Source: Algiphilus sp022763315
GTDB lineage: Bacteria > Pseudomonadota > Gammaproteobacteria > Nevskiales > Nevskiaceae
Assembly: GCF_965249985.1 (NCBI RefSeq)
Contig: NZ_OZ252280.1
Direction: 5' to 3' (one strand)
DNA length: 64,000 nt
In this document: positions 35,774 through 45,208 of the stretch, piece by piece
Position numbering within the stretch: position 1 is the first letter of the stretch
Layout: each line of letters starts with the position of its first letter
The notes under the pieces: generated by a model
Seen by the model: the letters and a program-made list of their open reading frames with translations, nothing else
The model's database searches: none
Told to the model about the DNA's origin: nothing
Position numbers and translations under genes: made by a program

Positions 35774-38299
35774 TCACGTGATCCAACGCCCCAGGAGCTC
35801 GCATAGCTGGCTCTGGTCGTAGGGCTTTGCGAGCACGTCATCCATGCCTGCCGCCAGACAGTGTTCCCGGTCCTCCGCCATGGCGTTGGCCGTGACGGCG
35901 AGGATGGGCACGCCTGCACCATGCCGCAGCTGTCGCAGCCGCCTGGCCGCCTCGAAGCCATCCATGACCGGCATGCGGCAGTCCATGAGAACGGCGTCGA
36001 AGCGCTCCCTGTCGGCAAGCTCCACGGCCTCGCGTCCATTGCCGACCACCGTGACTTCGCAGCCCAGCCGGGACAGCAGTTCCTTTGCGAGCAACTGATT
36101 GAAAGTCTGGTCCTCCGCCAGCAGGATGCGCCGCCCCTCAAAGCGCTGCCGCCTCGCGACGCCTTGGGTCACGATGGTCGCGGGATTCTCCACCGGCTTT
36201 AGTGGCAGGCGCACCCAGAAGATCGATCCTTCGCCTTCGGTACTGATCACGCCGACCTCGCCACCCATGAGTACGCACAGCTGCTGCGTGATCCAAAGGC
36301 CGAGACCGGCACCACCGTGCGGCCGGGTCAAGGATTGATCGACCTGGGAAAACGGCTGAAACAAGGCGTTGCAGGAGGCCGCATCAATACCCGGCCCGGT
36401 GTCGCGCACCCGTATCTCCACTTGGCTGCCGTGCTTCTCCACGAGCCCCGCAGTCAACCGAATCGAACCGCGCGCCGTGAACTTCACCGCGTTGGACAGC
36501 AGATTGACGATCACCTGCCGCACACGATTGGGATCGCCCCATTGATGATCGGGTACCTCCCGATCCATTGCCCAGCTCAGTTCCACCCCTTTCGCCGCCG
36601 CCGAATCCTTGAACAGGCCGAAGGCCTCCTGCATGACCTCGCGCAGCGAGAAGGCGCACTCATTCAGACCCAGCCGGCCTTCCTCCAACTTGGCGGAATC
36701 CAGGATGTCATCGATGATGTTCAGCAGCGCCCTGCTGGAGACGTTTAACGCATCCAGGAATTTCTGATGGTGGCTGTCGAGCGGCGCCTTCTGCAGCACA
36801 TCGGCCGCACCGATGATCACGTTCATCGGCGTCCGGATTTCGTGGCTCATCGACGCCAGAAAGCGTGATTTCGCTTGGCTTGCATTGCGAGCCGATTCTT
36901 CCGCGGCCTGGGCTTCGGCAAGGGCCTCCTTGACGCGCACATGGGCGTCGCGCAAGCGCCCTTCGTGCTGCCGCCTGACCTCTGCACTGGCCAGCAAATT
37001 GCCGAAAAGGGTAAGCAGCTTGATTTCCCCCTCGTTCCACTGTCGCGGTTTCCGCACGGCGTCGAATCCCACAAACCCCAAGGCCTTGCGCTCGCGTGAG
37101 ACCAGGGGGAAAGCGATGACGGACTGAATGCCTTGGCGCTGCAAAATGTCGCGCATGGGGTCTTGCGCATTCAACCGGGATACCTCCGGCACCTGAAAGA
37201 CCTCGCCGGCAAGGTGCGCCTGCACCCACTCAGGAACGAGATCGAGGGAGATATCCTGCAGATTCTGGATCTGAGGATCGATCCCCGCCGCACACCATTC
37301 GTAGCTATTGCTGCAGGTGCCTTCCGCCCAGTCATAGTGAAAGACGTAGCACCGATCGGCACCGACGAATGCCCCAACCTGCCGGATCGCCGCGTTCAGA
37401 CAGGTGTCGATGTGATCGATCTCCGTATTGAGCAGATCCAAGGAGACCTGCATCAACAAACTCTCCAATTGCGAGCGTCGCAGCAGCTCCTGGGTCTTGT
37501 TCTTCAGATCGGTAATGTCGTGGTTGATACCGACAAGGCGGATTGCATTCCCCGCCTCATCGCGCTCAACGCGTGCTACACCCCGGATATGGCGGAGCTC
37601 GCCCGGATGCGTGTGGATGCGGTATTCCGTCTCGAAGCTATCGCCGGCTTTCAGCGCATGGCTGAAATCTTCCAGTGCCTGTTCCAGGTCTTCCGCCACC
37701 AAGCACTGCGCCCAATCGTCGAAACGGTTGCCGAACGCCGATTCCGGGACGTTGAAGATCCTGTGGCTCCAAGCGTCCCATAGCAACGTACGGCTGCGGA
37801 TATCCAATTCCCAGAGCCCGATTCCCGCCGCGCTCGCCGCCAGATCCCATCGTTGCTTCTGCCAATGCGCTGCTGGCGCAGGGTCGGCCTCGTCGATGGT
37901 GAGCACGAGGCGGTTAAAGATTGCCCGCAGGCTGGCATGCGCATCCTCCCCGATCTCCACGGACCCGACCAATGCCGCGCTGTAGCCTCCCTGGAGCGCC
38001 GTCCATGAATGCGCGGTGATGCCCGTCTGCGCGCGCGCTTCGCGGAAGCCCGACGCCTTCACCGAGAGGACGAAGCGGTCGATCCGCGCTTTCTTGTCGT
38101 CGTCAAGGCGCGGGTCGAAGGCGGTGTGCACCCCTGCATGCGCATCGTCTCGCGCTGGCGCACGAAGCAAAGCCGCATCGAGTCCCAGCGCATCAACAAG
38201 CATCGACAGGAAGCTCGACAGCGATGCTGCACCTGCGGAGGCTTTGCCGACAGAGAGTGCGAGAATAAGGAGTTCAGATGTGGTCACTTTTCGCGTCAT
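35774..38299 (-). CDS. Hybrid sensor histidine kinase (PAS-GAF-HisKA-HATPase-REC)
   Basis: The 841-aa kinase has an N-terminal sensory part without clear membrane helices (about 1-150), a PAS (about 160-275, ending GINHDITDLK), a GAF (about 300-450), the HisKA domain with SMSHEIRTPMN (His near 485), the HATPase domain (NLLSNAVKF, VRDTGPGID, GGAGLGLWITQQL) and a C-terminal receiver (ILLAEDQTFNQ, VLMDCRMPVMDG, AKPYD). Because it ends in a receiver it needs an HPt protein, and one is encoded divergently 165 bases away. The start at 38299 is the family-like one (MTRKVTTSELLILAL); the frame to 38428 is not supported. The 256 bases between it and flhB hold no gene apart from the flhB promoter. Confidence 0.88.
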   Translation of the reverse strand: MTRKVTTSELLILALSVGKASAGAASLSSFLSMLVDALGLDAALLRAPARDDAHAGVHTAFDPRLDDDKKARIDRFVLSVKASGFREARAQTGITAHSWTALQGGYSAALVGSVEIGEDAHASLRAIFNRLVLTIDEADPAPAAHWQKQRWDLAASAAGIGLWELDIRSRTLLWDAWSHRIFNVPESAFGNRFDDWAQCLVAEDLEQALEDFSHALKAGDSFETEYRIHTHPGELRHIRGVARVERDEAGNAIRLVGINHDITDLKNKTQELLRRSQLESLLMQVSLDLLNTEIDHIDTCLNAAIRQVGAFVGADRCYVFHYDWAEGTCSNSYEWCAAGIDPQIQNLQDISLDLVPEWVQAHLAGEVFQVPEVSRLNAQDPMRDILQRQGIQSVIAFPLVSRERKALGFVGFDAVRKPRQWNEGEIKLLTLFGNLLASAEVRRQHEGRLRDAHVRVKEALAEAQAAEESARNASQAKSRFLASMSHEIRTPMNVIIGAADVLQKAPLDSHHQKFLDALNVSSRALLNIIDDILDSAKLEEGRLGLNECAFSLREVMQEAFGLFKDSAAAKGVELSWAMDREVPDHQWGDPNRVRQVIVNLLSNAVKFTARGSIRLTAGLVEKHGSQVEIRVRDTGPGIDAASCNALFQPFSQVDQSLTRPHGGAGLGLWITQQLCVLMGGEVGVISTEGEGSIFWVRLPLKPVENPATIVTQGVARRQRFEGRRILLAEDQTFNQLLAKELLSRLGCEVTVVGNGREAVELADRERFDAVLMDCRMPVMDGFEAARRLRQLRHGAGVPILAVTANAMAEDREHCLAAGMDDVLAKPYDQSQLCELLGRWIT

Positions 38300-38464
38300 G
38301 GCGATGTCAGCCAGCGGTCTCAAGGAGAACGAACGGGTTACGAAATGGGTTGAAGATCCCGGCGAGGATCGTCGCAGATGCGGCGCTACGTCGGATGCGG
38401 CACGCCACATCATCAATAGACAGTGCATTTACCCTATCGAGACGAAGCTAGCACGTCCCTTTAC

Positions 38465-38818
38465 ATGCCAGAACAGCAACTCAGTCACAACACCATCAGC
38501 ACATTGGCGCAGCATGTAGGCGACGACCACGCCCTATTGGTCGCTTTGGCGCAGGCGATGCTTGCCAGCATCGAAGGATCTCTTGGTCCGCTCCAGGCCG
38601 CAGCGCGTGCCAACAACGCCAGTCTTATCGCATTGCACGCACATGCGTTGAAGGGAACCTGCGCCTACGCCGGGGACGCGGTGCTACTGGAGCAACTCGA
38701 GGCGCTCGGCAAGGATCAGAGCAGCGCGACTGTCGACACCCGTCAGGTTGAAGGCCGACTGCAGCGTCTGATGCGTGATCTGCAACAATTCCTGGGTCAG
38801 CACCGTGCTGGACAATAA
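38465..38818 (+). CDS. HPt phosphotransfer protein
   Basis: The 117-aa, all-helical protein carries the HPt motif HAHALKGTCAYAG with phosphorylated His60 (H-x-L-K-G). It should move phosphate from the receiver of the divergent hybrid kinase to the response regulator encoded next. The ATG at 38465 was taken because the HPt homology fits a 117-aa protein; a frame from 38423 is open but starts in the promoter region. Its last 14 bases overlap the EAL regulator gene, so the two are co-translated. Confidence 0.85.
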   Translation: MPEQQLSHNTISTLAQHVGDDHALLVALAQAMLASIEGSLGPLQAAARANNASLIALHAHALKGTCAYAGDAVLLEQLEALGKDQSSATVDTRQVEGRLQRLMRDLQQFLGQHRAGQ

Positions 38819-40037
38819 GACGATCTTGGTGGTTGATGACGATGCTTTCCATCGGCTCATCATCACCGCAAAACTGCATCGTCTCGGTCTCCGTGACGTC
38901 TGGCAGGCCGCCTCCAGCGCAGAAGCGTTGGCCATCACCAAGGCGCAGAGCCCGGACATCATCTTCTGCGATATCCGGATGGAAGGGCAGGATGGCATGG
39001 ACCTTCTGGCGGAAGTCGAGCAGGCACGTCCCGCCACACCGGTGGTGATTGTCTCGGGTCTCCCCCGCGACATGCTGAACACCATCTCGAAGCTCATGGT
39101 CAGCCGTGGGGTCCGCCTCGTCGATACCCTGAAAAAGCCGTTGACGCCGCAGGCGCTGCGAGCGGCCATTGACAAGGCAGAGGGAAGCGGCCCCAGACCC
39201 GCGGCCGGGACCCGCGCGCGCCCGCTGTCTGCCGAGCAGATACGCGGACTCCTCGACAAGAACGCCTTCGAGCCCTTCTTCGAGCCAAAGATCGATGCCC
39301 GAACTGGCGCGGTAAAGGGTTTGGAGCTTCTGGCACGGGTGCGCGACGGCGAGCGGATCATTCCCCCTGCGCTCTTTATCGATACGGCGGAGAAGTGCAA
39401 TCTCATTCCGGAAATGACCCTCGCGCTGCTCGACCAAGCCTTTCAGAATTTTCCGGAATGGCTGGCGAATCAGCCGAAACTCTGCCTGTCCTTCAATGCA
39501 TCGGTGTATTCGCTGGCCGACGGCACACTGATCCCCGCCATCGTGCAGAAGGCGAATGACGCCAACATCCCCGTCGGAAACCTGATGTGCGAAGTAACGG
39601 AGAGCCAGCCATTAGGGCTGGAAACCAATGCGTGGGAGTCATTGATCCGGTTCCGGATGGCAAACGGCAAAGTGTCGATTGATGATTTCGGTACCGGTCA
39701 CTCTTCCATGCAGAATCTCAGCAAGCGCATCTTTGACGAACTCAAGATCGACCGCCAATTCAGCGAAAGCTTGGCCACAGACCCAGACAATCAATCCATC
39801 GTGGCGTCTTCCGTGCAGATTGCGCGCAAGTTCTCGCTGTCGGTCTGCGTCGAAGGGGTGGCCTCTCCGGAAATTTTTCGCACTGCCCACGCCCTCGGTG
39901 CGGATGCGTTTCAAGGGTGGCTCTTCGACCTGGCGATGCCGGCAGATCGCGTGCCCGCCTGCATGGAGAAATATGCGGACGGCCAGATCGTCGCAGATCT
40001 GCTGGCATCCACAGGAACGGCGGTCGGCCCCGCCTAG
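38805..40037 (+). CDS. Response regulator with EAL phosphodiesterase output
   Basis: The 410-aa protein has a receiver (VVDDDAFHR, phosphorylated Asp56 in IIFCDIRMEG, KKPLTP) and an EAL domain (about 155-395). Catalytic motifs are kept: E-L-L in GLELLARVRD, N in SFNAS, ECEVTE-type CEVTES, both aspartates in SIDDFGTGHSS, K-I-D in ELKIDRQF, E in VCVEG and Q in FQGWLF. It should degrade cyclic di-GMP when phosphorylated. The GTG at 38805 inside the HPt gene starts at the conserved receiver sequence; the frame open to 38775 is longer but unsupported. It converges with the acyl-CoA ligase gene. Confidence 0.87.
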   Translation: MLDNKTILVVDDDAFHRLIITAKLHRLGLRDVWQAASSAEALAITKAQSPDIIFCDIRMEGQDGMDLLAEVEQARPATPVVIVSGLPRDMLNTISKLMVSRGVRLVDTLKKPLTPQALRAAIDKAEGSGPRPAAGTRARPLSAEQIRGLLDKNAFEPFFEPKIDARTGAVKGLELLARVRDGERIIPPALFIDTAEKCNLIPEMTLALLDQAFQNFPEWLANQPKLCLSFNASVYSLADGTLIPAIVQKANDANIPVGNLMCEVTESQPLGLETNAWESLIRFRMANGKVSIDDFGTGHSSMQNLSKRIFDELKIDRQFSESLATDPDNQSIVASSVQIARKFSLSVCVEGVASPEIFRTAHALGADAFQGWLFDLAMPADRVPACMEKYADGQIVADLLASTGTAVGPA

Positions 40038-40051
40038 CGCATTCTGCTGCT

Positions 40052-40076
40052 ACGACCCGCTTGGTCAGCGGGTCGT
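40052..40076. terminator. Inverted repeat between convergent genes, probable shared terminator
   Basis: ACGACCCGC-TTGGTCA-GCGGGTCGT has perfect 9-bp arms. It begins 15 bases after the EAL-regulator stop and ends 4 bases before the acyl-CoA ligase stop. Neither side has a strong T-run, so termination by this stem is likely but not certain. Confidence 0.6.
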
Positions 40077-40079
40077 CCC

Positions 40080-41612
40080 TCAGGCGGTCTGATGCGCCTC
40101 ACGCAATTCGGTTTTCAGCACCTTGCCCGCCCCGCTTACCGGCAAGGGCTCCGCGCGGAACGCGACACTATGCGGCACCTTGTATCCGGCGATGAGGCCC
40201 CGGCAGTGCTGCTGGATCTCCTCGGCGGAGGCCTCGGCCCCCGACTTCAGAACCACCACCGCATGGACGCGCTCGCCCCACTGCGCGCAGGGCACACCGA
40301 TGACGGCGGCCTCCTGCACTGCGGGGTGTTGATACAAGGCGCCTTCGACCTCCACGCTGAACACGTTCTCACCGCCGGTGATGATCATGTCCTTGACGCG
40401 ATCAACCACGAAGATGAAGCCATCTTCATCCATAAAGCCCAGATCGCCGGTGTGCAGCCATCCGTCGCGCAGGGTGTCGGCCGTCTGCTCCGGCCGCTTC
40501 CAGTAGCCCTGCATGACATTGTTTCCGCGGGCGCATATCTCGCCGACAGTGCCACGAGCGACCTCCGCACCACGCTCATCCTTGATGACCGCCTCCACGC
40601 CGTAGGCTGGACGCCCGGCACTGGTCAGCTTGGGGCTGCCGGCGTAGTGCCATTCCGGCGGCAGAAAACTGATGATGGGCGCCGCCTCGGTCTGGCCATA
40701 GCCTTGGGTGAAGCGCGTGTTGGGCAGCGCTTCCATGGCGCGTAGCAGCACGGCTTCCGGCATCGGGGAGGCACCGTAGAGCATGCGGCGCAGACTCGAC
40801 AGATCGTGCAGCGCGAGACCACCGGACTGCAGCAGCAGATTGATCATGGTCGGCACCAGCGTGGTATGGGTCACGCCGGCGCGGGCAATCATGGCGAGCA
40901 GGGCTTCGACATCAAAGCGCGGAATGATGGCGTGCGTCCCACCCACCACGGTCACGCAATGGGTATTCGACATATCCGCGAGATGGAACATGGGCGCAGC
41001 ATGCAAATAGACGGCTGAGGCGTCGTAATCGAGCGCCGGCAAACCATTGAGCGTGTTGAACATAAGGTTGTCGTGCGACAACATCACGCCCTTGGGCTTG
41101 CCGGTCGTGCCACCGGTGTAAAACAAGCCGGCGATCGCATCACCCCCGACCTCGGCATCCGCAATGCGCGCGTGCTCTGCGATCAGCGCCTCGTAGGCGT
41201 GACAGCTCTCCGGCAGGCCAGCATCGTCGGTATACACCACGTGCGCCAGCGAAGGTGCCGCCGCGCGCAGCGCGGGCAGCATGGGTGCAAAGGTCGCATC
41301 CACAAAGAGCACCCGTGCACCGGAATCCTCCAGGGTATAGGCGATCTCTCCCGGCGCGAGGCGGATATTGACCGGATTCGCGACCGCCCCCGCCCAGGCG
41401 ACGGCGTAGATCACCTCCAGATAACGATCACTGTTCAGCGCCAGAATGCCGACGCGATCCCCCTCGGCGACACCCAGTGCGCGCAATCCGGCCGCCAGGC
41501 GCGCGACCCGCGCCTCCAGAGTTTCCCAGTTCTGTTCCCGGTCACCACATAGGGTGGCGCGCGTGTGGGCCTGCGTCTGTACGGCCCGCCGCAGGGCCTG
41601 TGTGATTCGCAT
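40080..41612 (-). CDS. AMP-dependent acyl-CoA ligase
   Basis: The 510-aa enzyme is of the ANL superfamily: P-loop-like YTGGTTGKPKG (about residues 171-181), the GYGQTEAAP motif (about 298-306), GWLHTGDLGFMDEDGFIFVVDR (about 380-400), KDMIITGGENVFSVEVE, and the C-terminal catalytic Lys in GAGKVLKTEL. It joins a carboxylic acid to CoA via an acyl-AMP. Medium- or long-chain fatty acids are likely, because the wax-ester synthase gene lies 115 bases upstream on the same strand. Chain length cannot be read from sequence. Confidence 0.87.
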   Translation of the reverse strand: MRITQALRRAVQTQAHTRATLCGDREQNWETLEARVARLAAGLRALGVAEGDRVGILALNSDRYLEVIYAVAWAGAVANPVNIRLAPGEIAYTLEDSGARVLFVDATFAPMLPALRAAAPSLAHVVYTDDAGLPESCHAYEALIAEHARIADAEVGGDAIAGLFYTGGTTGKPKGVMLSHDNLMFNTLNGLPALDYDASAVYLHAAPMFHLADMSNTHCVTVVGGTHAIIPRFDVEALLAMIARAGVTHTTLVPTMINLLLQSGGLALHDLSSLRRMLYGASPMPEAVLLRAMEALPNTRFTQGYGQTEAAPIISFLPPEWHYAGSPKLTSAGRPAYGVEAVIKDERGAEVARGTVGEICARGNNVMQGYWKRPEQTADTLRDGWLHTGDLGFMDEDGFIFVVDRVKDMIITGGENVFSVEVEGALYQHPAVQEAAVIGVPCAQWGERVHAVVVLKSGAEASAEEIQQHCRGLIAGYKVPHSVAFRAEPLPVSGAGKVLKTELREAHQTA

Positions 41613-41727
41613 GTCGGCTCGTCTCCCTCTTCTGGGGGGTTCTTGTGATCACGCCGGGCATGCCACCCCAGAGCCTGCCCGGTCAGGCGCGGCACCGCCG
41701 CGCTGCTGCCCGCTCCGCCGGAAGCGC

Positions 41728-43167
41728 CTACTCCGCGAGGCTGCCCTCCGCCGTTTCCACGGTGCGTGCACGCCGTTTGGGTGCCGGCTTCGCATCCGGG
41801 AGCGTCGCCTCGAGTTCTTCGATGGCTTCCTCCAGGTATTCGAGCAGGCGCTGCAGGTGTGGCACGGTCTTGCGGCAGCCGATGAGGCCGAAGTCGATAC
41901 TTTCGTTGCGACTGATCAGAGTGATATTGAGCGCAATCCGGTGAATGACGACCGACACCGGATACAGACCCTCCAGCCGGCAACCCTGCCAATAGAGATC
42001 CTCGCGCGGACCCGGCACGTGCGAGATCACCACGTTGACAATGGTGCGCTGCCGCTGCAGGCCAGTGAACAGGCTGACGGCCCCCGGCGCGAAAAGCATG
42101 CCCTCATAAGTCAGCAGCTGCGTCGCGCTCAGCGAACGCAGGGCGCGCTTGTTGTAGTCCATGCAGCCCTTGATGGCGCGGAGGCGTTTGGCGGGATCGG
42201 CTAGGTGGGTGCCGAGATGGGTCAAGGCAAAAGCGACTTCGTTGCCAGAAGTGCCGTCGTCCTTGCGTGTCGAAACGGGCACCGCCGCTACCAGCGGATC
42301 GGCCGGCAGGGCTTCGTTCTCCAGCAGATACTTGCGCAATGCCGAGCCGCACATGGCGAGCACGACATCGTTGGAGGTGGCATCAAAGGCGGTGGCGATG
42401 GCCTTGATGCGCGCGGTGGAGTAGGACTGCGCCGCGAAGCGGCGCGAGCCGGTGATGCGTTGATTGAACATACTCACCGGGGCCTGCAGGCCGCCGACGC
42501 AATCCGGATTGCCATCGCGGTAATCGCGCCGCGTTTCGGCCAGACGCCTGAAGATCGGCGCCACATTGGCCACGCCCTCGCGGGCCAGGGAGCGCAGTGC
42601 GTCCACGCTGCGCAGCGCCGGCGAGGGCACCGGCAACGAGCGCTTGCCGCCGCGCTTGGTGTAGGCCTCCCACGGTGCGGGGATGGCGAGCGAGCGTTCC
42701 GGATCGGCGTCCATGGTCTTCATCAACAGGCGAATGCCGGCGACCCCATCGACCAGGGCGTGGTGAATCTTGGAATAGAGCGCGATGCGCCCGTCTTCCA
42801 ACCCCTCGATCAGATACATCCGCCATAGCGGATAGGCGCGATCCAGGTGTGCGGCGTGCACGCGCGAGATCATCGCCAGCAGTTCCCGCATGCGCCCCGG
42901 CTTGGGCAGAGCCAGATGCACGAAGTGCTGCGCAATATCGAAATCCTCCGCTTCCTCCCAGAAATTCACGCCGGCGCGGGTGATCAGGCGGCGGTTGAAA
43001 GGCGGCACAGCCTGACCGGAGCTGCGCAGGCGCTCCGCGAGCTGATAGGCGAAATCCTCCGGCGCACCCTCGGGCGGTGCAAACAGGCAGAGCGCGCCTA
43101 CGTGCAGTGGCTGTTGGCGCTGCTCCAGCATGAGAAAAGCACTGTCAATGAGGGAAAGCGGCTTCAT
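41728..43167 (-). CDS. Wax ester synthase / diacylglycerol acyltransferase (WS/DGAT)
   Basis: The 479-aa protein starts MKPLSLIDSAFLMLEQRQQPLHVG, the standard WS/DGAT opening, and carries the active-site motif HHALVDG (H135, H136, D140) in SKIHHALVDGVAG. Later conserved pieces are GNEVAFALTHLGT-like and VNVVISHVPGPREDLYW (about 365-382). It esterifies acyl-CoA to fatty alcohols or diacylglycerol to make storage lipids. A GCAGGAGG ribosome site precedes the ATG at 43167; a frame to 43320 is not supported. The 244 bases before it, up to the fliR stop, hold no gene and must carry its promoter. Confidence 0.9.
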   Translation of the reverse strand: MKPLSLIDSAFLMLEQRQQPLHVGALCLFAPPEGAPEDFAYQLAERLRSSGQAVPPFNRRLITRAGVNFWEEAEDFDIAQHFVHLALPKPGRMRELLAMISRVHAAHLDRAYPLWRMYLIEGLEDGRIALYSKIHHALVDGVAGIRLLMKTMDADPERSLAIPAPWEAYTKRGGKRSLPVPSPALRSVDALRSLAREGVANVAPIFRRLAETRRDYRDGNPDCVGGLQAPVSMFNQRITGSRRFAAQSYSTARIKAIATAFDATSNDVVLAMCGSALRKYLLENEALPADPLVAAVPVSTRKDDGTSGNEVAFALTHLGTHLADPAKRLRAIKGCMDYNKRALRSLSATQLLTYEGMLFAPGAVSLFTGLQRQRTIVNVVISHVPGPREDLYWQGCRLEGLYPVSVVIHRIALNITLISRNESIDFGLIGCRKTVPHLQRLLEYLEEAIEELEATLPDAKPAPKRRARTVETAEGSLAE

Positions 43168-43411
43168 CGGTTCCTCCTGCGCAACGAAGACCGGCGATCG
43201 ACAGAAGCCGCACCACCCCTGCCCTGACGCGAAGAGCGCCGGCGCGGGATGGCCACGACTGCCGTCGCGTTCCGACGGGTGATGCCGCACAGGATGCGGC
43301 GAAATGCCGCGTCTGGCCACCCCCTGCCGGAACCGGACGCAATATCGACGGCAAGGAATGACGCGCTAAATCCCCGGCCCGCTGCTGCCGCTGCCCTGCG
43401 CCGGCGGCGCG

Positions 43412-44188
43412 CTAAGCGCCCTGCGTGGCGACCGCGATGGTGTCGTTGAACAGCGCGCCCAGCGGTTGGGTGATGGCCGGGAGCCAGGCCCACATGGCGA
43501 GCAGCACCAGCAGCAAGGTGGCAGGAAAGCCGATCGCGAAGAGATTGAGGGCCGGGGCCGCGCGCGACACCAGGCCCAGGGCCAGATTGGCGGCCAGCAG
43601 CGCCGTCAGCACCGGCAAGGCGACCTGTGCCGCGCCGGTGAAGATGATCGCCGAGAAGGTCAGCCACACCATCAGTTGCTCGCCGCTTGGCAACTCCGCG
43701 CCCACCGGAAACAGGCGGAAACTGGTGGCCAAGGCATCGATCAGGCGCAGGTGACCATCCATGGCAAGAAAGATCAGCATCACGATCACGGTCATGAAGC
43801 TGGCCAGCACGCCGGAACTGGTGCCGCGCAATGGATCGGTGATCTGTGCGAAGGAAAGCCCCGAAGCGGCACTGATGGCTTCCGCGCCCAGGGCCACCGC
43901 TTCGAAGGCGAACAGAAAAATGAAACCGATGGCCAGTCCAATGACCACCTGCTGCAAGGCGGTCAGCCACCAGTTCGCGCTGAAGACTTCGAGTTCCGGT
44001 GGCGCTGGCAACACCGCCACCAAGAGCAGGGTGAGCCCCATGGCCACTGTCAGGCGGATACGGTTGGGCACGCCGCGCCCACCGAGGATGGGGGCGATCG
44101 CCACAAAGCTGGTCGTGCGCAACAGCGGCCAGAGCACCATGTGGTAGGCCTGCCCGAGCATTTCCAGCCCCATGATGCCGCCGTTCAT
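43412..44188 (-). CDS. fliR: FliR, flagellar export apparatus
   Basis: The 258-aa protein is hydrophobic with about six membrane helices, including TSFVAIAPILGGRGVPNRIRLTVAMGLT (about 26-53), VIGLAIGFIFLFAFEAVALGAEAISAASGLSFAQITDP (about 82-120, with a conserved polar patch), and a C-terminal cluster LNLFAIGFPATLLLVLLAMW. It builds the FliPQR core of the export gate with five FliP and four FliQ. It is the last gene of the fliE-fliR run and is followed by the lipid genes rather than by flhB. Confidence 0.94.
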   Translation of the reverse strand: MNGGIMGLEMLGQAYHMVLWPLLRTTSFVAIAPILGGRGVPNRIRLTVAMGLTLLLVAVLPAPPELEVFSANWWLTALQQVVIGLAIGFIFLFAFEAVALGAEAISAASGLSFAQITDPLRGTSSGVLASFMTVIVMLIFLAMDGHLRLIDALATSFRLFPVGAELPSGEQLMVWLTFSAIIFTGAAQVALPVLTALLAANLALGLVSRAAPALNLFAIGFPATLLLVLLAMWAWLPAITQPLGALFNDTIAVATQGA

Positions 44189-44195
44189 CGCCGAC

Positions 44196-44465
44196 TTATC
44201 CGATAAGGCCGGGAATGCTCGAAAACAGTCGCTCGGTGTAATCCACCAACAGACTCAGCATCCAGGGGCCTGCGACCAGGATGGAACCCGCCACGGCGAC
44301 AAGCTTGGGAATGAAGCTGAGCGTCATTTCGTTGATCTGCGTGGCCGCCTGAAACACACCGATGACCAGGCCCACCAGCAGGGCGACCACCAGCATGGGG
44401 GCCGACAGCAGCACCACCACCTCCAGCGCACCGGCACCGATGGAAAGGACGGATTCCGGACTCAT
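44196..44465 (-). CDS. fliQ: FliQ, flagellar export apparatus
   Basis: The 89-aa protein consists of two membrane helices (about 15-40 and 48-75) with the family pattern SAPMLVVALLVGLVIGVFQAATQINEMTLSFIPKLVAV-like core. It forms part of the FliPQR gate complex. The gene overlaps fliP upstream by 4 bases and is 7 bases before fliR. Length and order are standard. Confidence 0.95.
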   Translation of the reverse strand: MSPESVLSIGAGALEVVVLLSAPMLVVALLVGLVIGVFQAATQINEMTLSFIPKLVAVAGSILVAGPWMLSLLVDYTERLFSSIPGLIG

Positions 44466-45208
44466 GCGAAGCTCCCGGCGAGGGCGCCGATGACCAGGGT
44501 CCAGCCGTCCACCAGCACGAAGAGCATGAGTTTGAAGGGCAGACTGATCAGCATCGGCGACAGCATCATCATGCCCAGCGACATCAGCACGCTGGCCACG
44601 ACAAGGTCGATGATCACAAAGGGAATGAAGAGCAGAAAGCCGATCTGAAAAGCGGTCTTCAGTTCGCTAGTCACAAAGGCCGCAGCCAGCACATGGAAGG
44701 GCACTGCGTCGGGGCCTTCATAGGGTCCATCGCCAGCCAGTGCGGCAAAGGCCGCCAGATCCTTTTGTCGGGTCTGCTTCAGCATGAAGGCGCGCATCGG
44801 CTGCTGCGCAGCGGTGATGGCTTCGCCAAAATCCATTTCCTCGGCGGTGTAGGGCTCGGCGGCCTGCTCCCAGACCTGCTGTGCCGTCGGCTGCATGATG
44901 AAGGCCGTCAGCAACAGGCCCAACCCGAGAAGAATGGGATTGGACGGTGTCTGGCCGGTGCCCAGCGCCTGGCGCAGCAGCCCGAGCACCACGATGATGC
45001 GAACGAAACCGGTCATCGACAGCAGCAGCGCCGGCAGCATCGTGATCAGGGTCATGGCCACCAGCACCTGGAAGCTCAAGCTCCAGGTCTGGCCGTCTTC
45101 ACCCTCGCTGACAGTCAGCGCGGGCAGGCCGGTCTGCTGCGCTTCCGCCGGCAACACCAGCAGCAGCCCGAACAACCCCAGCAGGCGGATCAGCGCCAGC
45201 GTCTTCAT
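44462..45208 (-). CDS. fliP: FliP, flagellar export apparatus
   Basis: The 248-aa protein has a cleavable signal peptide (MKTLALIRLLGLFGLLLVLPAEAQ). The next helices include VAMTLITMLPALLLSMTGFVRIIVVLGLLRQALGTGQTP (about 50-90), and the C-terminal pair includes the signature IGFLLFIPFVIIDLVVASVLMSLGMMMLSP. It is the main subunit of the export gate core. Its start overlaps the fliO stop by 4 bases and its end overlaps fliQ. Confidence 0.95.
   Translation of the reverse strand: MKTLALIRLLGLFGLLLVLPAEAQQTGLPALTVSEGEDGQTWSLSFQVLVAMTLITMLPALLLSMTGFVRIIVVLGLLRQALGTGQTPSNPILLGLGLLLTAFIMQPTAQQVWEQAAEPYTAEEMDFGEAITAAQQPMRAFMLKQTRQKDLAAFAALAGDGPYEGPDAVPFHVLAAAFVTSELKTAFQIGFLLFIPFVIIDLVVASVLMSLGMMMLSPMLISLPFKLMLFVLVDGWTLVIGALAGSFA

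Noticed and set aside
38414..38442. Possible sigma-28 site (TCAA-N15-CCCTATCG) before the HPt gene
   Set aside because: The -10 half matches only about 4 of 8 positions.
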